Shown: one piece after another, positions 1 through 8,530 of the stretch
How positions within the stretch are numbered: position 1 is the first letter of the stretch
Layout of the letters: every line of letters begins with the position of its first letter
Translations under genes and position numbers: made by a program
From: Streptomyces sp. CGMCC 4.7035
Lineage (GTDB): Bacteria > Actinomycetota > Actinomycetes > Streptomycetales > Streptomycetaceae
Direction of reading: 5' to 3'
Length of the DNA stretch: 64,000 bases
Assembly: GCF_031583065.1 (NCBI RefSeq)
Contig: NZ_CP134053.1
Span: 2,232,001-2,296,000 of the forward strand
The notes under the pieces: generated by a model
What the model saw: the letters and a program-made list of their open reading frames with translations, nothing else
Database searches by the model: none
What the model was told of the DNA's origin: nothing

Positions 1-830
1 CCGTGCACGGGGCCCTCGCCACCGGCCCCGACGGATCCCGCACCGAGTACCGGGCCCGCTCGGTGTTCCTGGCGGCAGGCCCGCTCGGCACCCCCAGCCT
101 GCTCCAGCGCAGCCGCATCCAACAGCGCCGCGCCGGACGGGACCTGGCGCTCCACGTCAACCTGCGGACCGTCGCACACTTTCCCGAGCGGGTGGCCGCA
201 CACCACGGCACCATCTTCACCGCGCAGCTGAAGGAATTCGGTGGCCGCGGCATCCTCGTGATGCCGTCCAACGTCTCGCGCGGGTCCCTCGCCGCCGCGC
301 TGGCCGGCCGCGACCCCGCCGAAGTCACCCGGTACCTCGACGACTACGACAGGCTGGGCGTCTACACCACTCAGGTGCGGCTGCACGGCACGGCCACCAT
401 TCGGGCCCTGCCCGGCGGTGGGCTGCTGCTGCGGCACGGCATGACGACCGCGGACCACGGCGCCCTTGTCGAGGCCTTCCGCATCGGCTCCCGCCTACTC
501 CTCGCCGCCGGCGCCGACCAGCTGACGCCCCCGGTGTCCTCGGCACCGCCCCTGAACACCATGGCCGAGGTCGAGGAGTTCTGCCGCCGGGTCCGGCCGG
601 GCGACTGGGAACTGGTGTCGGTGCACGGCATGGCGTCCGCGCGGATGGCGCAGGCGGAGCGCGGCGGGGTGTGCGACGAGCTGGGCCGGCCGTACGGCTT
701 CGAGGGCCTGCGCGTGTGCGACGCCAGCGTCCTCCCGGGCGTCACGGGCATCAGTCCCCAGGGCACGATCATGGCATTCGCCCACGAAATCACCGCCCGA
801 TTCATCGAGGACGGGGAGCCGACGGCATGA
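1..830 (+). CDS. GMC-family FAD oxidoreductase, C-terminal part (cut by window edge)
   Basis: Only the last ~275 residues are present; the reading frame is open to the first bases, so the N-terminal FAD-binding part lies outside the window. The start shows the LAAGPLGTPSLL pattern of the flavin domain that follows the substrate domain, and the end carries the GMC C-terminal signature, a VHGMAS segment (likely active-site His) and CDASVLPGVTGISPQGTIMA. Related proteins oxidise alcohols or sterols with FAD. The usual Asn of the GxNP motif is Ser here. The stop codon overlaps an ATG (ATGA) that begins decayed sequence. Family assignment is solid; the substrate is unknown. Confidence 0.8.
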   Translation, partial: VHGALATGPDGSRTEYRARSVFLAAGPLGTPSLLQRSRIQQRRAGRDLALHVNLRTVAHFPERVAAHHGTIFTAQLKEFGGRGILVMPSNVSRGSLAAALAGRDPAEVTRYLDDYDRLGVYTTQVRLHGTATIRALPGGGLLLRHGMTTADHGALVEAFRIGSRLLLAAGADQLTPPVSSAPPLNTMAEVEEFCRRVRPGDWELVSVHGMASARMAQAERGGVCDELGRPYGFEGLRVCDASVLPGVTGISPQGTIMAFAHEITARFIEDGEPTA

Positions 831-1160
831 CGGCCACGACGCAACGGCGGCACCAGCGGCCGGACCGGAGGTCCGCCTGTTCACCACGGCCGCCTCATCG
901 CCTCCCGCGCGGCCTTCGCCCCGGTCGGCGCCCTCCGGTCCTTCCACGGCCCCACGATCCAGCCGGGCGGACTCAGCGGTGAGCACGCGCTGCCTCTTTC
1001 CGACGGAAGGGGCGCTGCCAGCACCGGGGATGGGTGGTTCGCCGTCGCCGACCACATGTCCCCGGACACGCTGGCCGCCCGCCGGCAGGAGATGAGCGGG
1101 ATGCGGCAGGAAGCGGGGAGAAAGGGCCTCGCCGCCGACGTCCTGAAGATCAACTGTGCC
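827..1160 (+). pseudogene. Remnant of a luciferase-like (F420/FMN) monooxygenase
   Basis: No intact gene occupies 831-1350. In one plus-strand frame around 1000-1155 the translation contains GDGWFAVADHMSPDTLAARR, followed by a short helix ending EAGRKGLAADVL. This resembles the C-terminal GDGWF...EAGR region of luciferase-like (LLM class) oxidoreductases. Upstream the frame has no plausible start, and an ATG at 827 that overlaps the GMC stop opens a different frame. The likeliest reading is an internally deleted, frameshifted gene tail. The resemblance rests on a short motif, so confidence is modest. The rest of the stretch up to galU holds nothing recognisable. Confidence 0.35.
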
Positions 1161-1350
1161 TCCGCGTTCCCTCACCGGCCTGGAAGCTGCGCGCCGTGCC
1201 GGTGTGAGGGGCGCTGCCGCGGGCCGGGGACACCTGTACGACGCCACCGCATCAGCGGACCTGTTGCTGCGCAGCCCCGGTGACCTGCTCGTCTCCGTGT
1301 CGGCAGCAGAAGTGGCGACTGCGCCAGATCACTCGGACAAGGAAGGGCCC

Positions 1351-2280
1351 ATGTCCAAGACCATTCGCAGGGCTGTCATCCCCGCCGCGGGGCTGGGATC
1401 CCGCCTTCTTCCCTTGACGAAGGCAACGCCCAAGGAAATGCTCCCGGTTGGTGACAAGCCGGTCATCGAGCACACGGTGCGGGAACTCGTGGCGTCAGGC
1501 ATTACCGACATCACCATTGTCGTTTCAGGCGGCAAGGGCTTGATCCAGGAGCATTTCCGCCCCAATCCGGCACTGGTCTCGCAACTGCGCGAGGAGGGCA
1601 AGACCGTCTACGCCGACACCGTGGAGGAAGTCGGCGAGCTCTCCAGGAGAGGGCACATCACCTATCTTCACCAGCAGGGTCCGTACGGCAACGGCACCCC
1701 GGTCCTCAACGCGGCGCGGAACTTCGGCGACGAACCGATGCTGGTCCTGTGGCCCGACGACGTGTTCGTCGCACAAGTTCCTCGCGCACAGCAGTTGATC
1801 AGAGCCTACGAGGCGACGAGTTGTCCCGTGCTGGCCGTGATGCCCATGGCGGCGGACGACTCCCAGCGCTACGGTGTGCCGGTGGTCAAAGAGGACTTCG
1901 GGGACGGACTTCTTCGTGTCACCGGCCTCGTGGAGAAGCCGAAACCGCAGGACGCGCCGTCGGCGTACGCGGCCATCGGCGGTTATGTCGTCACCCCGGG
2001 CATCATCGACGAGCTTCGCGAGGAGACCGAGCGCTGGTACGAGCACCGTACCGGCGAGATCTACCTGACCGACGCCATCAACGCCTACGCCGCCGCCCAT
2101 GCCGTGTACGGGCAGGTCATCCAGGGGAAGTGGTACGACACCGGCAATCCGTTGGCGTATCTCACCGCCCAGTTCGCCGCAGCCCTTGCCGACCCGGAAT
2201 ACGGCCCCCACTTGCGTAAGCTGGCCGATGAACTGGACGGGCCCATGGCACCGCCGGAGATGCGGACGGTCCTTGCGTGA
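1351..2280 (+). CDS. galU: UTP-glucose-1-phosphate uridylyltransferase (GalU type)
   Basis: 309 residues, full length for GalU. It makes UDP-glucose from UTP and glucose-1-phosphate for glycan and polymer synthesis in the cytoplasm. The N-terminus carries the nucleotidyltransferase signature AAGLGSRLLPLTKATPKEML (about residues 10-29), followed by GDKP, the VEKP segment and the C-terminal GKWYDTG block, all typical of GalU/GtaB. The ATG at 1351 is preceded by AAGGAAGGG, a good ribosome site, and starts immediately before the conserved strand; longer in-frame starts upstream add unrelated sequence. It stands alone between decayed sequences, so it may be a second, accessory copy. Confidence 0.9.
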   Translation: MSKTIRRAVIPAAGLGSRLLPLTKATPKEMLPVGDKPVIEHTVRELVASGITDITIVVSGGKGLIQEHFRPNPALVSQLREEGKTVYADTVEEVGELSRRGHITYLHQQGPYGNGTPVLNAARNFGDEPMLVLWPDDVFVAQVPRAQQLIRAYEATSCPVLAVMPMAADDSQRYGVPVVKEDFGDGLLRVTGLVEKPKPQDAPSAYAAIGGYVVTPGIIDELREETERWYEHRTGEIYLTDAINAYAAAHAVYGQVIQGKWYDTGNPLAYLTAQFAAALADPEYGPHLRKLADELDGPMAPPEMRTVLA

Positions 2281-2316
2281 TCCTCCGTTCCGCCACGGAT
2301 CTTTCTGCAAGGACGC

Positions 2317-2489
2317 CTAAGTAGCGGTGGCCCGGGTGTCCAGTGGGTGGAGGGACTTTTTGAAGGCCTCTGCCTCGGCCAGCTCTCCGAACCTCTCGGA
2401 CTCCCACGAACCGCCGCGCCCTCCCTGGAGCCGGCGACCTGGAAACTCGCCGTGCCGTCCTTGCGAATTCGATTCCTGATGGTCGCCAT
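2317..2489 (-). pseudogene. Decayed tyrosine integrase, N-terminal remnant
   Basis: Read on the minus strand from an ATG at 2489, the first codons give MATIRNRIRKDGTASFQV, the characteristic N-terminus of actinobacterial phage or AICE tyrosine recombinases. The similarity then jumps to another frame, giving GGRGGSWESERFGELAEAEA and FKK, the next part of the arm-binding domain, before a stop near 2317. The gene is frameshifted and truncated, with no catalytic domain. A tRNA 3'-end-like sequence lies ~75 bp upstream of the start, the usual position for an attachment site. I read this as the scar of a lost integrative element. Confidence 0.6.
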
Positions 2490-2562
2490 GGGACCGGACA
2501 GTAGATCGAAAATCCGGCCGCGTTCGGCCGCCGTTTGGCCAAGCCAGGGGCCTGCCAGGTAA

Positions 2563-2591
2563 GGGCGAGTGACGGGACTCGAACCCGCACA
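2563..2591 (-). other. tRNA 3'-end-like fragment, probable attachment-site scar
   Basis: On the minus strand a T-arm-like block (stem GCGGG, loop TTCGAGT, stem CCCGT) is followed by CACTCGCCC, resembling the 3' end of a tRNA. No D-arm, anticodon arm or matching 5' acceptor strand is found in the ~90 bases where they should lie, so it is not a complete tRNA gene. Its position just upstream of an integrase remnant fits an att half-site left by tRNA-targeted integration. The remaining sequence of 2592-2843 shows nothing recognisable. Confidence 0.45.
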
Positions 2592-2843
2592 CGCAGGACT
2601 ATCTGGCTGGGACGTATCCCTACCTGGCCGCGCCGGGGACTCGTCCCGTACGTGACGCGCGCGCAGGCACAGGACCTGCTCGGCTCTGCTCGGCTGGTCC
2701 TCAACTCGGCTTTTCCGCAGCCGATTTCAGCCAATTGGCCATCCTGCGCGACAGAACGAAATTACTGCGCGCCGGACGCCGATATGGCCTTACGGTGCTG
2801 AGGGCGAGAGGCTCTGTCACCCCCCGCAGGTCCCGACACCGAC

Positions 2844-3638
2844 ATGGGAATGGACGTCATGAAGAGTGTGACCAAGGTGGGCGACCTGCCCCTCTCCGTG
2901 CACGACTACGGGGGCAGCGGCCAGCACGTACTCCTGCTGCACGGCGGGGGACGGACGGCCGAGGACTGGGACCCGTTCGCCTCGGTGCTGCTGGAGAACG
3001 GGCTGCGGCCGGTGGCGATGGACCTCAGGAGCCACGGGGCCTCGGGGTCTGCTCCCTGGTCGTGGAGCGCTGCGGCGGACGATGTGTCGACCGTCGTGGA
3101 CGCGCTGGGTCTGTCGAAGCCCATCGTCATCGGTCACTCGCTCGGCGGCATGGTCGCGGCGGTCTGGGCCACGGAACACCCGGAGTGCCGGCTCGCTGTG
3201 AACCTGGACGGGCACGGCAACCCCACCCGCCCCGACCAGATGCTCGGCATGGACGAGGTGTCAGCCGACTGGGCCTATGCCCATCTGGCCGAGGAGCTGG
3301 AAGACATGGCCAAGGGCATGGACGACGAACTGCGCGAGATCATGCGCCAGATCGACGCCCTCGACCTGTTCGCCACCTACCGCGCCGCCCAGTGCCCCCT
3401 CCTCGTGGTCACCGGCGACCTGGGCAGCGAGTACGCGATGCTGTTCCGGGAGCCGGCGGGGCAGGCGTGGAGCGCGGGGTTCGCCTGGCTCAAGGAGCAG
3501 CTGGCGCAGCTGGACGCCGAGTCGCCATTGGTCATCACCGCCTCCATGCCCACCGGCCACGATCCGCACCGTGAGGACCCCGAAGGCCTGGTGCTGCTGA
3601 TCGCCGAGCACTTCGAGGGCTTCGCCGACCTGCGGTGA
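2844..3638 (+). CDS. Alpha/beta hydrolase
   Basis: 264 residues with an alpha/beta hydrolase fold. Visible features are the oxyanion segment LLHGGGRTAEDWD (about 31-43), the nucleophile elbow GHSLGG with Ser99, a strand with VVTGDLGSE that may supply the acid, and TGHDPHRED near the C-terminus as the probable catalytic His. No signal peptide, so cytoplasmic. Substrate cannot be told from sequence. ATGs at 2844, 2850 and 2859 are all possible; none has a strong ribosome site. The gene converges on the DUF1330 gene, leaving about 10 bp between stops. Confidence 0.8.
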   Translation: MGMDVMKSVTKVGDLPLSVHDYGGSGQHVLLLHGGGRTAEDWDPFASVLLENGLRPVAMDLRSHGASGSAPWSWSAAADDVSTVVDALGLSKPIVIGHSLGGMVAAVWATEHPECRLAVNLDGHGNPTRPDQMLGMDEVSADWAYAHLAEELEDMAKGMDDELREIMRQIDALDLFATYRAAQCPLLVVTGDLGSEYAMLFREPAGQAWSAGFAWLKEQLAQLDAESPLVITASMPTGHDPHREDPEGLVLLIAEHFEGFADLR

Positions 3639-3648
3639 CCCGGACGGC

Positions 3649-3939
3649 TCAGAGGCCGTCCACGATGACGAGGTCGAGGTCCGCGTGCCCTTCCCGCAGG
3701 GCCGCGGCCCTGCGGTACTCGGGGGACTCGTACCACTGCCGGGCCTGGCTCATCGAGGGGAACTCGATCACCACGAGCCACGTCCCGTCCCAGCCGCCCT
3801 CGCGCACCTCGATGTCCCCGCCGCGGATCACGAACCGTCCGCCGTACGCCTCCAGGGTGGCCGGAAACGTGGCGCTGTACTCCTTCATGCCGGCCGAGTC
3901 GTCCGAGGCGCGGACGTTGACGAGTACGTACGCGCTCAT
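3649..3939 (-). CDS. DUF1330 domain protein
   Basis: 96 residues (MSAYVLVNVRASD...), matching the compact DUF1330 ferredoxin-like alpha/beta fold: an N-terminal YVLVNVRASD strand, GGRFVIRGG, VVIEFPSMSQARQWYESPEY and a final DLVIVDG. Biochemical role of this family is not established. The ATG at 3939 overlaps the TGA of the upstream Dabb remnant in a GTATGA junction, so translation was probably coupled. The start fits the domain exactly. Confidence 0.8.
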   Translation of the reverse strand: MSAYVLVNVRASDDSAGMKEYSATFPATLEAYGGRFVIRGGDIEVREGGWDGTWLVVIEFPSMSQARQWYESPEYRRAAALREGHADLDLVIVDGL

Positions 3940-4277
3940 ACCGGCACGCCCTCCTCGACGGGGATGTCGGCGACCACCCAGGTGGCGATCTCCCGCCACT
4001 TGGCGACGCCGCCCCGGTGGTCGGGGTGGACCAGATAGCGCTCTACGGCGGACAGGTCGGCGAAGGTGCCGATGAGCACGAAGTCGTAACCTGCGGCACG
4101 GGAGTTGAGGTTCCGGCCGTGTTCCCAGGCGAGGATCTCCGGGATGTACGCCGGATGCGAGGCGGTCGCGGCCGCCGCCGGTGCGGTCCGCGCGCGGGCC
4201 GAGGTCGCCGAGGAGGAAGTCGGTGAGGGGAACGTCGGGTATCTCGGCGTCGGGCCAAGGGCTTCGCAGCGTCATGT
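3936..4277 (-). pseudogene. Chimera: 4-coumarate-CoA-ligase start fused out of frame to a truncated Dabb domain
   Basis: Reading the minus strand from 4277, the first frame gives MTLRSPWPDAEIPDVPLTDF, the typical N-terminus of Streptomyces 4-coumarate:CoA ligase-like AMP-forming enzymes, and then dissolves. From about 4151 another frame gives IPEILAWEHGRNLNSRAAGY, then FVLIGTFADLSAVERYLVHP and IATWVVADIP, the C-terminal ~70 residues of a stress-responsive Dabb alpha/beta-barrel domain. The Dabb N-terminal strand is missing. The structure looks like a deletion that joined two once-separate genes. The Dabb stop overlaps the DUF1330 start. Confidence 0.6.
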
Positions 4278-4358
4278 ACCGGCTCCTCATCGGGGTCCGG
4301 CCGAGGGCCGGGTGCGGGACGGAGGCCGGGACGGCGCTGAGCTGCCGGCCCGGCTCCG

Positions 4359-5288
4359 TCAGGGCAGCGTGCTGACGAACTCCAGGGTGTCGAGTTTGTG
4401 CACGTCCTCGGCAGTCAGTTGGATGTCGGCCGCCTTGATGTTGTCCTCCAGGTGCGCGAGGGAGGACGTGCCCGGGATCGGCAGGATCGCCGGGGAGTGG
4501 TACAGCAGCCAGGCGATGGCCACCTGCTGCACGGTGACGCCGTGGCGCTCGGCCACCGCGTCCACGCTGGGGTGCTCCTGGACCATGGGGTGGCCCTTGG
4601 TGAACGTGCCCGCGCCCAGCGGGAAGTAGGGCACGAAGGCGATGCCCTGCTGCTCGCACTGCTGGAGCACGCCGCCGCCGCGCCGGTCCAGCACGTTGAA
4701 CCGGTTCTCGACCGCGGTGACCGGGGCGATCTGCTGGGCCTGTGCCAGCTGCTCGCTGTCGACGGTGCTCAGCCCCAGGTGCCGGATGAGGCCCTTGTCG
4801 CGCAGCTCGGCCAGCGACTGGAAGGACTCGAGCATCGGGGTGTCGCCCGCCGGGAGCAGGAAGTCCCCGCCGACGCGGAGGTAGACAATGTCAAGGTAGT
4901 CGCGGCCCAGGCCCTTGAGGTTCTCCTCGACCTGATTGCGCAGCTGGGCGGGGGACGCGGCGGCGGGCCAGGTCATGTCCTCGCCGCGGACGACGCCGAC
5001 CTTGGTGCCGATGACCAGGTCGTCGGCGTACGGGTGCAGAGCCTCACGGATGAGCTCGTTCGCCACGTGCGGGCCGTAGTAGTCCGCCGTGTCGATGTGG
5101 TCGACGCCGAGCTCGACGGCCCTGCGCACCACGGCGATGGCGTTGTCCCGGTCGGCCGGCGGTCCCCAGACCCCCAGCCCGGGCAACTGCATGGCGCCGA
5201 AACCGATCCGGTTGACGCCTAATCCGGAATCGTGCGTCCAGCGGCCGGAACGGGCCGCGTCGGGCGCCGAGTTCTCTGCTTGAGCCAT
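4359..5288 (-). CDS. Aldo/keto reductase
   Basis: 309 residues, a TIM-barrel NADPH-dependent oxidoreductase. Visible are the GFGAMQLPG start strand, DHIDTADYYG with the catalytic Asp and Tyr, GTKVG with the catalytic Lys, and the nucleotide-binding end IPGTSSLAHLEDN. At the place where many family members have the catalytic His, this one reads VYLRVG, as in the YdbC-like subgroup. The start MAQAENSAP at 5288 fits the domain; further upstream reading gives low-quality sequence. Substrate unknown. It lies between decayed regions. Confidence 0.85.
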   Translation of the reverse strand: MAQAENSAPDAARSGRWTHDSGLGVNRIGFGAMQLPGLGVWGPPADRDNAIAVVRRAVELGVDHIDTADYYGPHVANELIREALHPYADDLVIGTKVGVVRGEDMTWPAAASPAQLRNQVEENLKGLGRDYLDIVYLRVGGDFLLPAGDTPMLESFQSLAELRDKGLIRHLGLSTVDSEQLAQAQQIAPVTAVENRFNVLDRRGGGVLQQCEQQGIAFVPYFPLGAGTFTKGHPMVQEHPSVDAVAERHGVTVQQVAIAWLLYHSPAILPIPGTSSLAHLEDNIKAADIQLTAEDVHKLDTLEFVSTLP

Positions 5289-5409
5289 ACGTGAAGTCCA
5301 ATTCCTTGCGGGACTCATGGAGTTGAGCCAGAGCTTCATGCTTTCGGCGAGCAGTCTTTCAGAGTGATCGCCAACTCTTCCGTCTGTTTTACGACTGACG
5401 CCGCCGCCC

Positions 5410-5830
5410 CATTCACGTCGACTTCGAGGAGCCCCGGCCCCGCACCGACCCGCACGAGATCGGGGCCGACCGCAGGGCATGGCACCACATGTCCACCGAG
5501 CCCCGGGAACTTTGGCCACAACATGCGGAGGTGGCGGCAACACCGAGCCGCACCTGCTTTCGTCGGGACTGCCGTGATGGTCGGTGGAACGACCACCGCA
5601 CGGTGATCGAGTGGATCTTGTTCTGTGTGCGGACTGGCATACAGTGGCATGGATTTGTGGCGCGAACATGTCAAACAGGGGGGCCGCCGTCGTCGGCGAT
5701 GCCCCAAAGGGGTGGACAGGTCAGCCGCGCGCTGGCTGCCCGGTTCCGTGAGAGGGACCGCACTGTCCCGATCCTCACGGCCGAGGCCTGGGAGAACATC
5801 GCTCCCTTGATCACGTACAAGCCGCCAGGG
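5410..5830 (+). pseudogene. Transposase scraps (IS5-like) and an unidentified gene fragment
   Basis: No intact gene lies between 5289 and 5890. Plus-strand translation from ~5425 gives a coherent but unidentified piece (FEEPRPRTDPHEIGADRRAW). Around 5570-5660 the reading GRWNDHRTVIEWILFCVRTG resembles the N-terminal DUF4096-like part of IS5-family transposases. A further piece, LTAEAWENIAPLI at ~5775-5815, resembles the segment that normally comes before it. The pieces are short and out of the usual order, so this is a graveyard of insertion remnants, not one disrupted gene. Terminal inverted repeats were not found. Confidence 0.35.
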
Positions 5831-5897
5831 GCGAACCCCAAATTGGTGATGCGGGGGACCCCCTGCGAGGTAGGGACGGGCGCCCCATGGCAGGACG

Positions 5898-6394
5898 TCA
5901 CCCGCGGCCACCTCGCGCCTGGATGGTGTTCCACTCCTCTGTATTGGAGGAGTTGATGGTCCGTGCGTGGATGCCGGCCCGGGCCGCGGTTTCCACCTGG
6001 GTTGCGCATGAGGGCGAGGAGTGGGGAGACGATGACCGCGGGGCCCGCGGCCGCGCTCGCGCAGCAGCGCGGTCGCGACGAAGTGCACCGCGGACTTGCC
6101 CCAGCCGGTGCGCTGCACGACCAGGGCTCTGTGGTGGTCCGACACCAGGGCCGCGATGGCACGCCACTGGTCCTCGCGCAGCCTGGCCCCGCTCGCCGGC
6201 ACACCGACGAGCCGGGCGAGTACGGTGTCGGCTGCGACGCGCAGGTCGCCATCGACCGCGGCCGGGGTGCGCAGGCCGCCGTCGACTGAGGCCGGGGCGC
6301 TCGCGTTCCGAGCCGTGGTGCGCTGGTCGTCCGCCGAGGTGGGCGGGGTTTCGTCCGTCGTGGGGTGCGGGTGTTCGTCGGTCATGGCGTCCAT
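5898..6394 (-). pseudogene. Truncated, frameshifted RecQ-like DEAD helicase
   Basis: Minus-strand reading from ATG 6394 or 6385 gives a Thr/Asp-rich leader and then REDQWRAIAALVSDHHRALV and VQRTGWGKSAVHF, the Q-motif-like and Walker A region of RecQ-type helicases. The next motifs appear in other frames: AVIVSPLLALMRN (motif Ia) and then AARAGIHARTINSSNTEEW. At least two frameshifts are therefore needed, and the DEAH box and the rest of the helicase are missing where transposase-like scraps begin. It is divergent from the DUF4192 gene across ~125 bp. Confidence 0.65.
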
Positions 6395-6518
6395 GCAACC
6401 CGATCGGTCGGACATCGTGCGAACGGCCCGACCGCCTGTGGACAACTCCTGGCGTGCCCATGGCCAAGGTTATCCACAGGATCAAACGGAATTCCAAGAT
6501 CCGCGAGATGGTCGCGGC

Positions 6519-8333
6519 ATGACGAACCACGACGAAGCGGCCGGCTCTTCCGGCATCGGTGACATGGGCGGATCCGCGCACCACGGCGGTGAGCCCACCG
6601 CGTACACAGGACACGGCCCCTCGGCGGGCCCCCTCGGCGAGGCCCAGGTCACGCTGCGCACCCCGGCCGAACTGGCCGACGCCCTGCCCTACCTGCTCGG
6701 GTATCGCCCCGAGGACAGCATTGTGCTGGTCGCGCTGCACGACCGGGACAGGCGCGGGAGGTTCGGCGGGCGCGCACGGCTCGGCATTCCGGCCCATCCC
6801 GGCGACTGGTCATCCGTGGCACAGCAGTTGGCGCACGGGCTGGTGACCGGCAGCAGGCGCAGAGGGGCCCGGCCGGAGAGCATGGTCGCCTACCTCGTTC
6901 AGGAACCGGCGACCGGCGAGGCCGGCCGCGACGTCATGGAACGCCTCCGGCCGCTCGCCCAGGCGCTGCGCACGGCCTGTGGCAGTCTCGACGTTCCCGT
7001 CGTGGAGGCCCTGTGCATTTCCGACGGCCACTTCTGGTCGTACTGCTGCCCGAGCCCGGGCTGCTGTCCGCCCGAAGGACGGCCCATGGGCCTGCCCGGC
7101 ACCTCCGTCATGGCCGCCGCCGCAGCCTACGCGGGACTCCAAGTGCGGGGCACCCTCAAGGAGTTCAGGGCGAGGCTCAGCCCCTGGGAGACGGCGGCCG
7201 CGCTCGACCAGGAGGCCGCGCTGGACGCCGCGAGCCTGGCACTCGTCCCGAGGATCCTGGACGACGGATACCGCGAGGACGTCGCCGCGGAAACGCTCGG
7301 ACTGGCCGGGCGGGTCATGGCGCGCCTCGCCGCGGCCCCGCCCGTGTCCGGCACGCGCCCGGCGGACCTGCGCGACGACGAGCTGCTCGGGCACGACGAG
7401 GCAGCGGCCCTGATTCTGGGGCTGCAGGACCGCACGACCCGCGATCGTGCCGCGGAGTGGATGGAGGGCACCGAAGCCGCCGCGGCCCTGCGGCTGTGGC
7501 GCGCCCTGGCCCGCCGCTGCGTCGGATCGTACGGCGAGCATGCCGCCGCGCCATTGACACTCGCCGGATGGGTCGCCTGGTCGACCGGCGACGAACTGGA
7601 GGCGCGCGAAGCCCTGGCGATGGCCCTGGGCGCGGACCGGGACTACCTCTTCGCCCGCCTCCTCCATCAAGCCTGCAACGAGGGACTGGACCCGGAGTCC
7701 GTCCGCCGCTGCCTGCGAGCGGAGAGGGCCGGCCGCACGGGGGAGGCGACGGCCGCCGCGAGGGCGGACGGCATGGCTTTGCCACGTGGTTCGGCCTGTG
7801 TCGCTGACCAGGAGCACCTCTATGGGGACGGCCGTCCTGCGCCGGCCGAGGACGCTGACGACTCACCCGACGTCCGCCAGGTAGCCGACCCTGGTGACGA
7901 GTCTTCGCCGGGGGAGTGGCCGATGGCTGTCACGGGTGACGAGTCTTTGCCGGGTAAGTGCCCTGTACCTGCTGCCACCGGCGAGCCGATGCCCGAGCGC
8001 CGTGGGCCGGCAGCCCAGGGCGTTGAGCCGCTGCCGGACACCGGCCCTACGCCGTTCGCACCTGTTGCCGCGCCCTCTGGCTCAGGACAGGCCCAACCCT
8101 CGGCGCAGCCCACCCCCACCCCTGCCACTCTCCGTCGGCACCGCAAAGTGCGTCCGCTGAGCGGTGGCAGCCGGCCGACTCGCCGTTCCCTCAGGACGGT
8201 CGATGCCCATCACCGGCGCCCCGTCGACCCACCGGCCACCGGAGAAAAGTCGCGGCGGACGGCCGGGGGCGCGACCAGCCCGTCCAGGGGCCGCCGTGGT
8301 TCCGGTCGGAGTACGGGGGAGAAAGACACATGA
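6519..8333 (+). CDS. DUF4192 domain protein
   Basis: 604 residues. The conserved DUF4192 region spans about residues 40-430, beginning LRTPAELADALPYLLGYRPE and including the SYCCPSPGCCPPEGRP segment with its cluster of cysteines. The family is restricted largely to actinobacteria and its function is not established. Residues from about 430 to the end are a low-complexity Pro/Ser/Gly/Asp tail with repeated GDESxPG-like units, probably disordered. The ATG at 6519 was chosen because the acidic leader and domain follow directly; longer readings enter the divergent helicase remnant. The stop overlaps an ATG at 8330. Confidence 0.85.
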   Translation: MTNHDEAAGSSGIGDMGGSAHHGGEPTAYTGHGPSAGPLGEAQVTLRTPAELADALPYLLGYRPEDSIVLVALHDRDRRGRFGGRARLGIPAHPGDWSSVAQQLAHGLVTGSRRRGARPESMVAYLVQEPATGEAGRDVMERLRPLAQALRTACGSLDVPVVEALCISDGHFWSYCCPSPGCCPPEGRPMGLPGTSVMAAAAAYAGLQVRGTLKEFRARLSPWETAAALDQEAALDAASLALVPRILDDGYREDVAAETLGLAGRVMARLAAAPPVSGTRPADLRDDELLGHDEAAALILGLQDRTTRDRAAEWMEGTEAAAALRLWRALARRCVGSYGEHAAAPLTLAGWVAWSTGDELEAREALAMALGADRDYLFARLLHQACNEGLDPESVRRCLRAERAGRTGEATAAARADGMALPRGSACVADQEHLYGDGRPAPAEDADDSPDVRQVADPGDESSPGEWPMAVTGDESLPGKCPVPAATGEPMPERRGPAAQGVEPLPDTGPTPFAPVAAPSGSGQAQPSAQPTPTPATLRRHRKVRPLSGGSRPTRRSLRTVDAHHRRPVDPPATGEKSRRTAGGATSPSRGRRGSGRSTGEKDT

Positions 8334-8530
8334 TCACCTTCTGCTCCCCGCCCTGCCGCCATTCGGTCGGCTTACCCGCCCACGGGCGTGACCCCGGGCA
8401 GGCCCATTCCGTTCACCTGAGTGGCGGAACCCGTGTCCGAGCGCGCCGCCGCACTCCTCACGCCCCTCCGGAGCCCCTCACCCGACGCCGGACGCGTCCA
8501 AAGCCCACTGAGCGCAGAGAAAGCCGCCTC

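Noticed and set aside
2577..2650. A complete tRNA gene on the minus strand
   Set aside because: Only the T-arm and 3' acceptor strand can be drawn; no anticodon arm, D-arm or 5' acceptor complement exists in the right place.
8330..8530. Upstream ATG at 8330 as start of the debranching-type protein
   Set aside because: Although it overlaps the previous stop and has a good ribosome site, the added residues lack codon bias, contain a TTA codon and do not resemble the family N-terminus. It remains a possible start, so it is mentioned in the gene entry.
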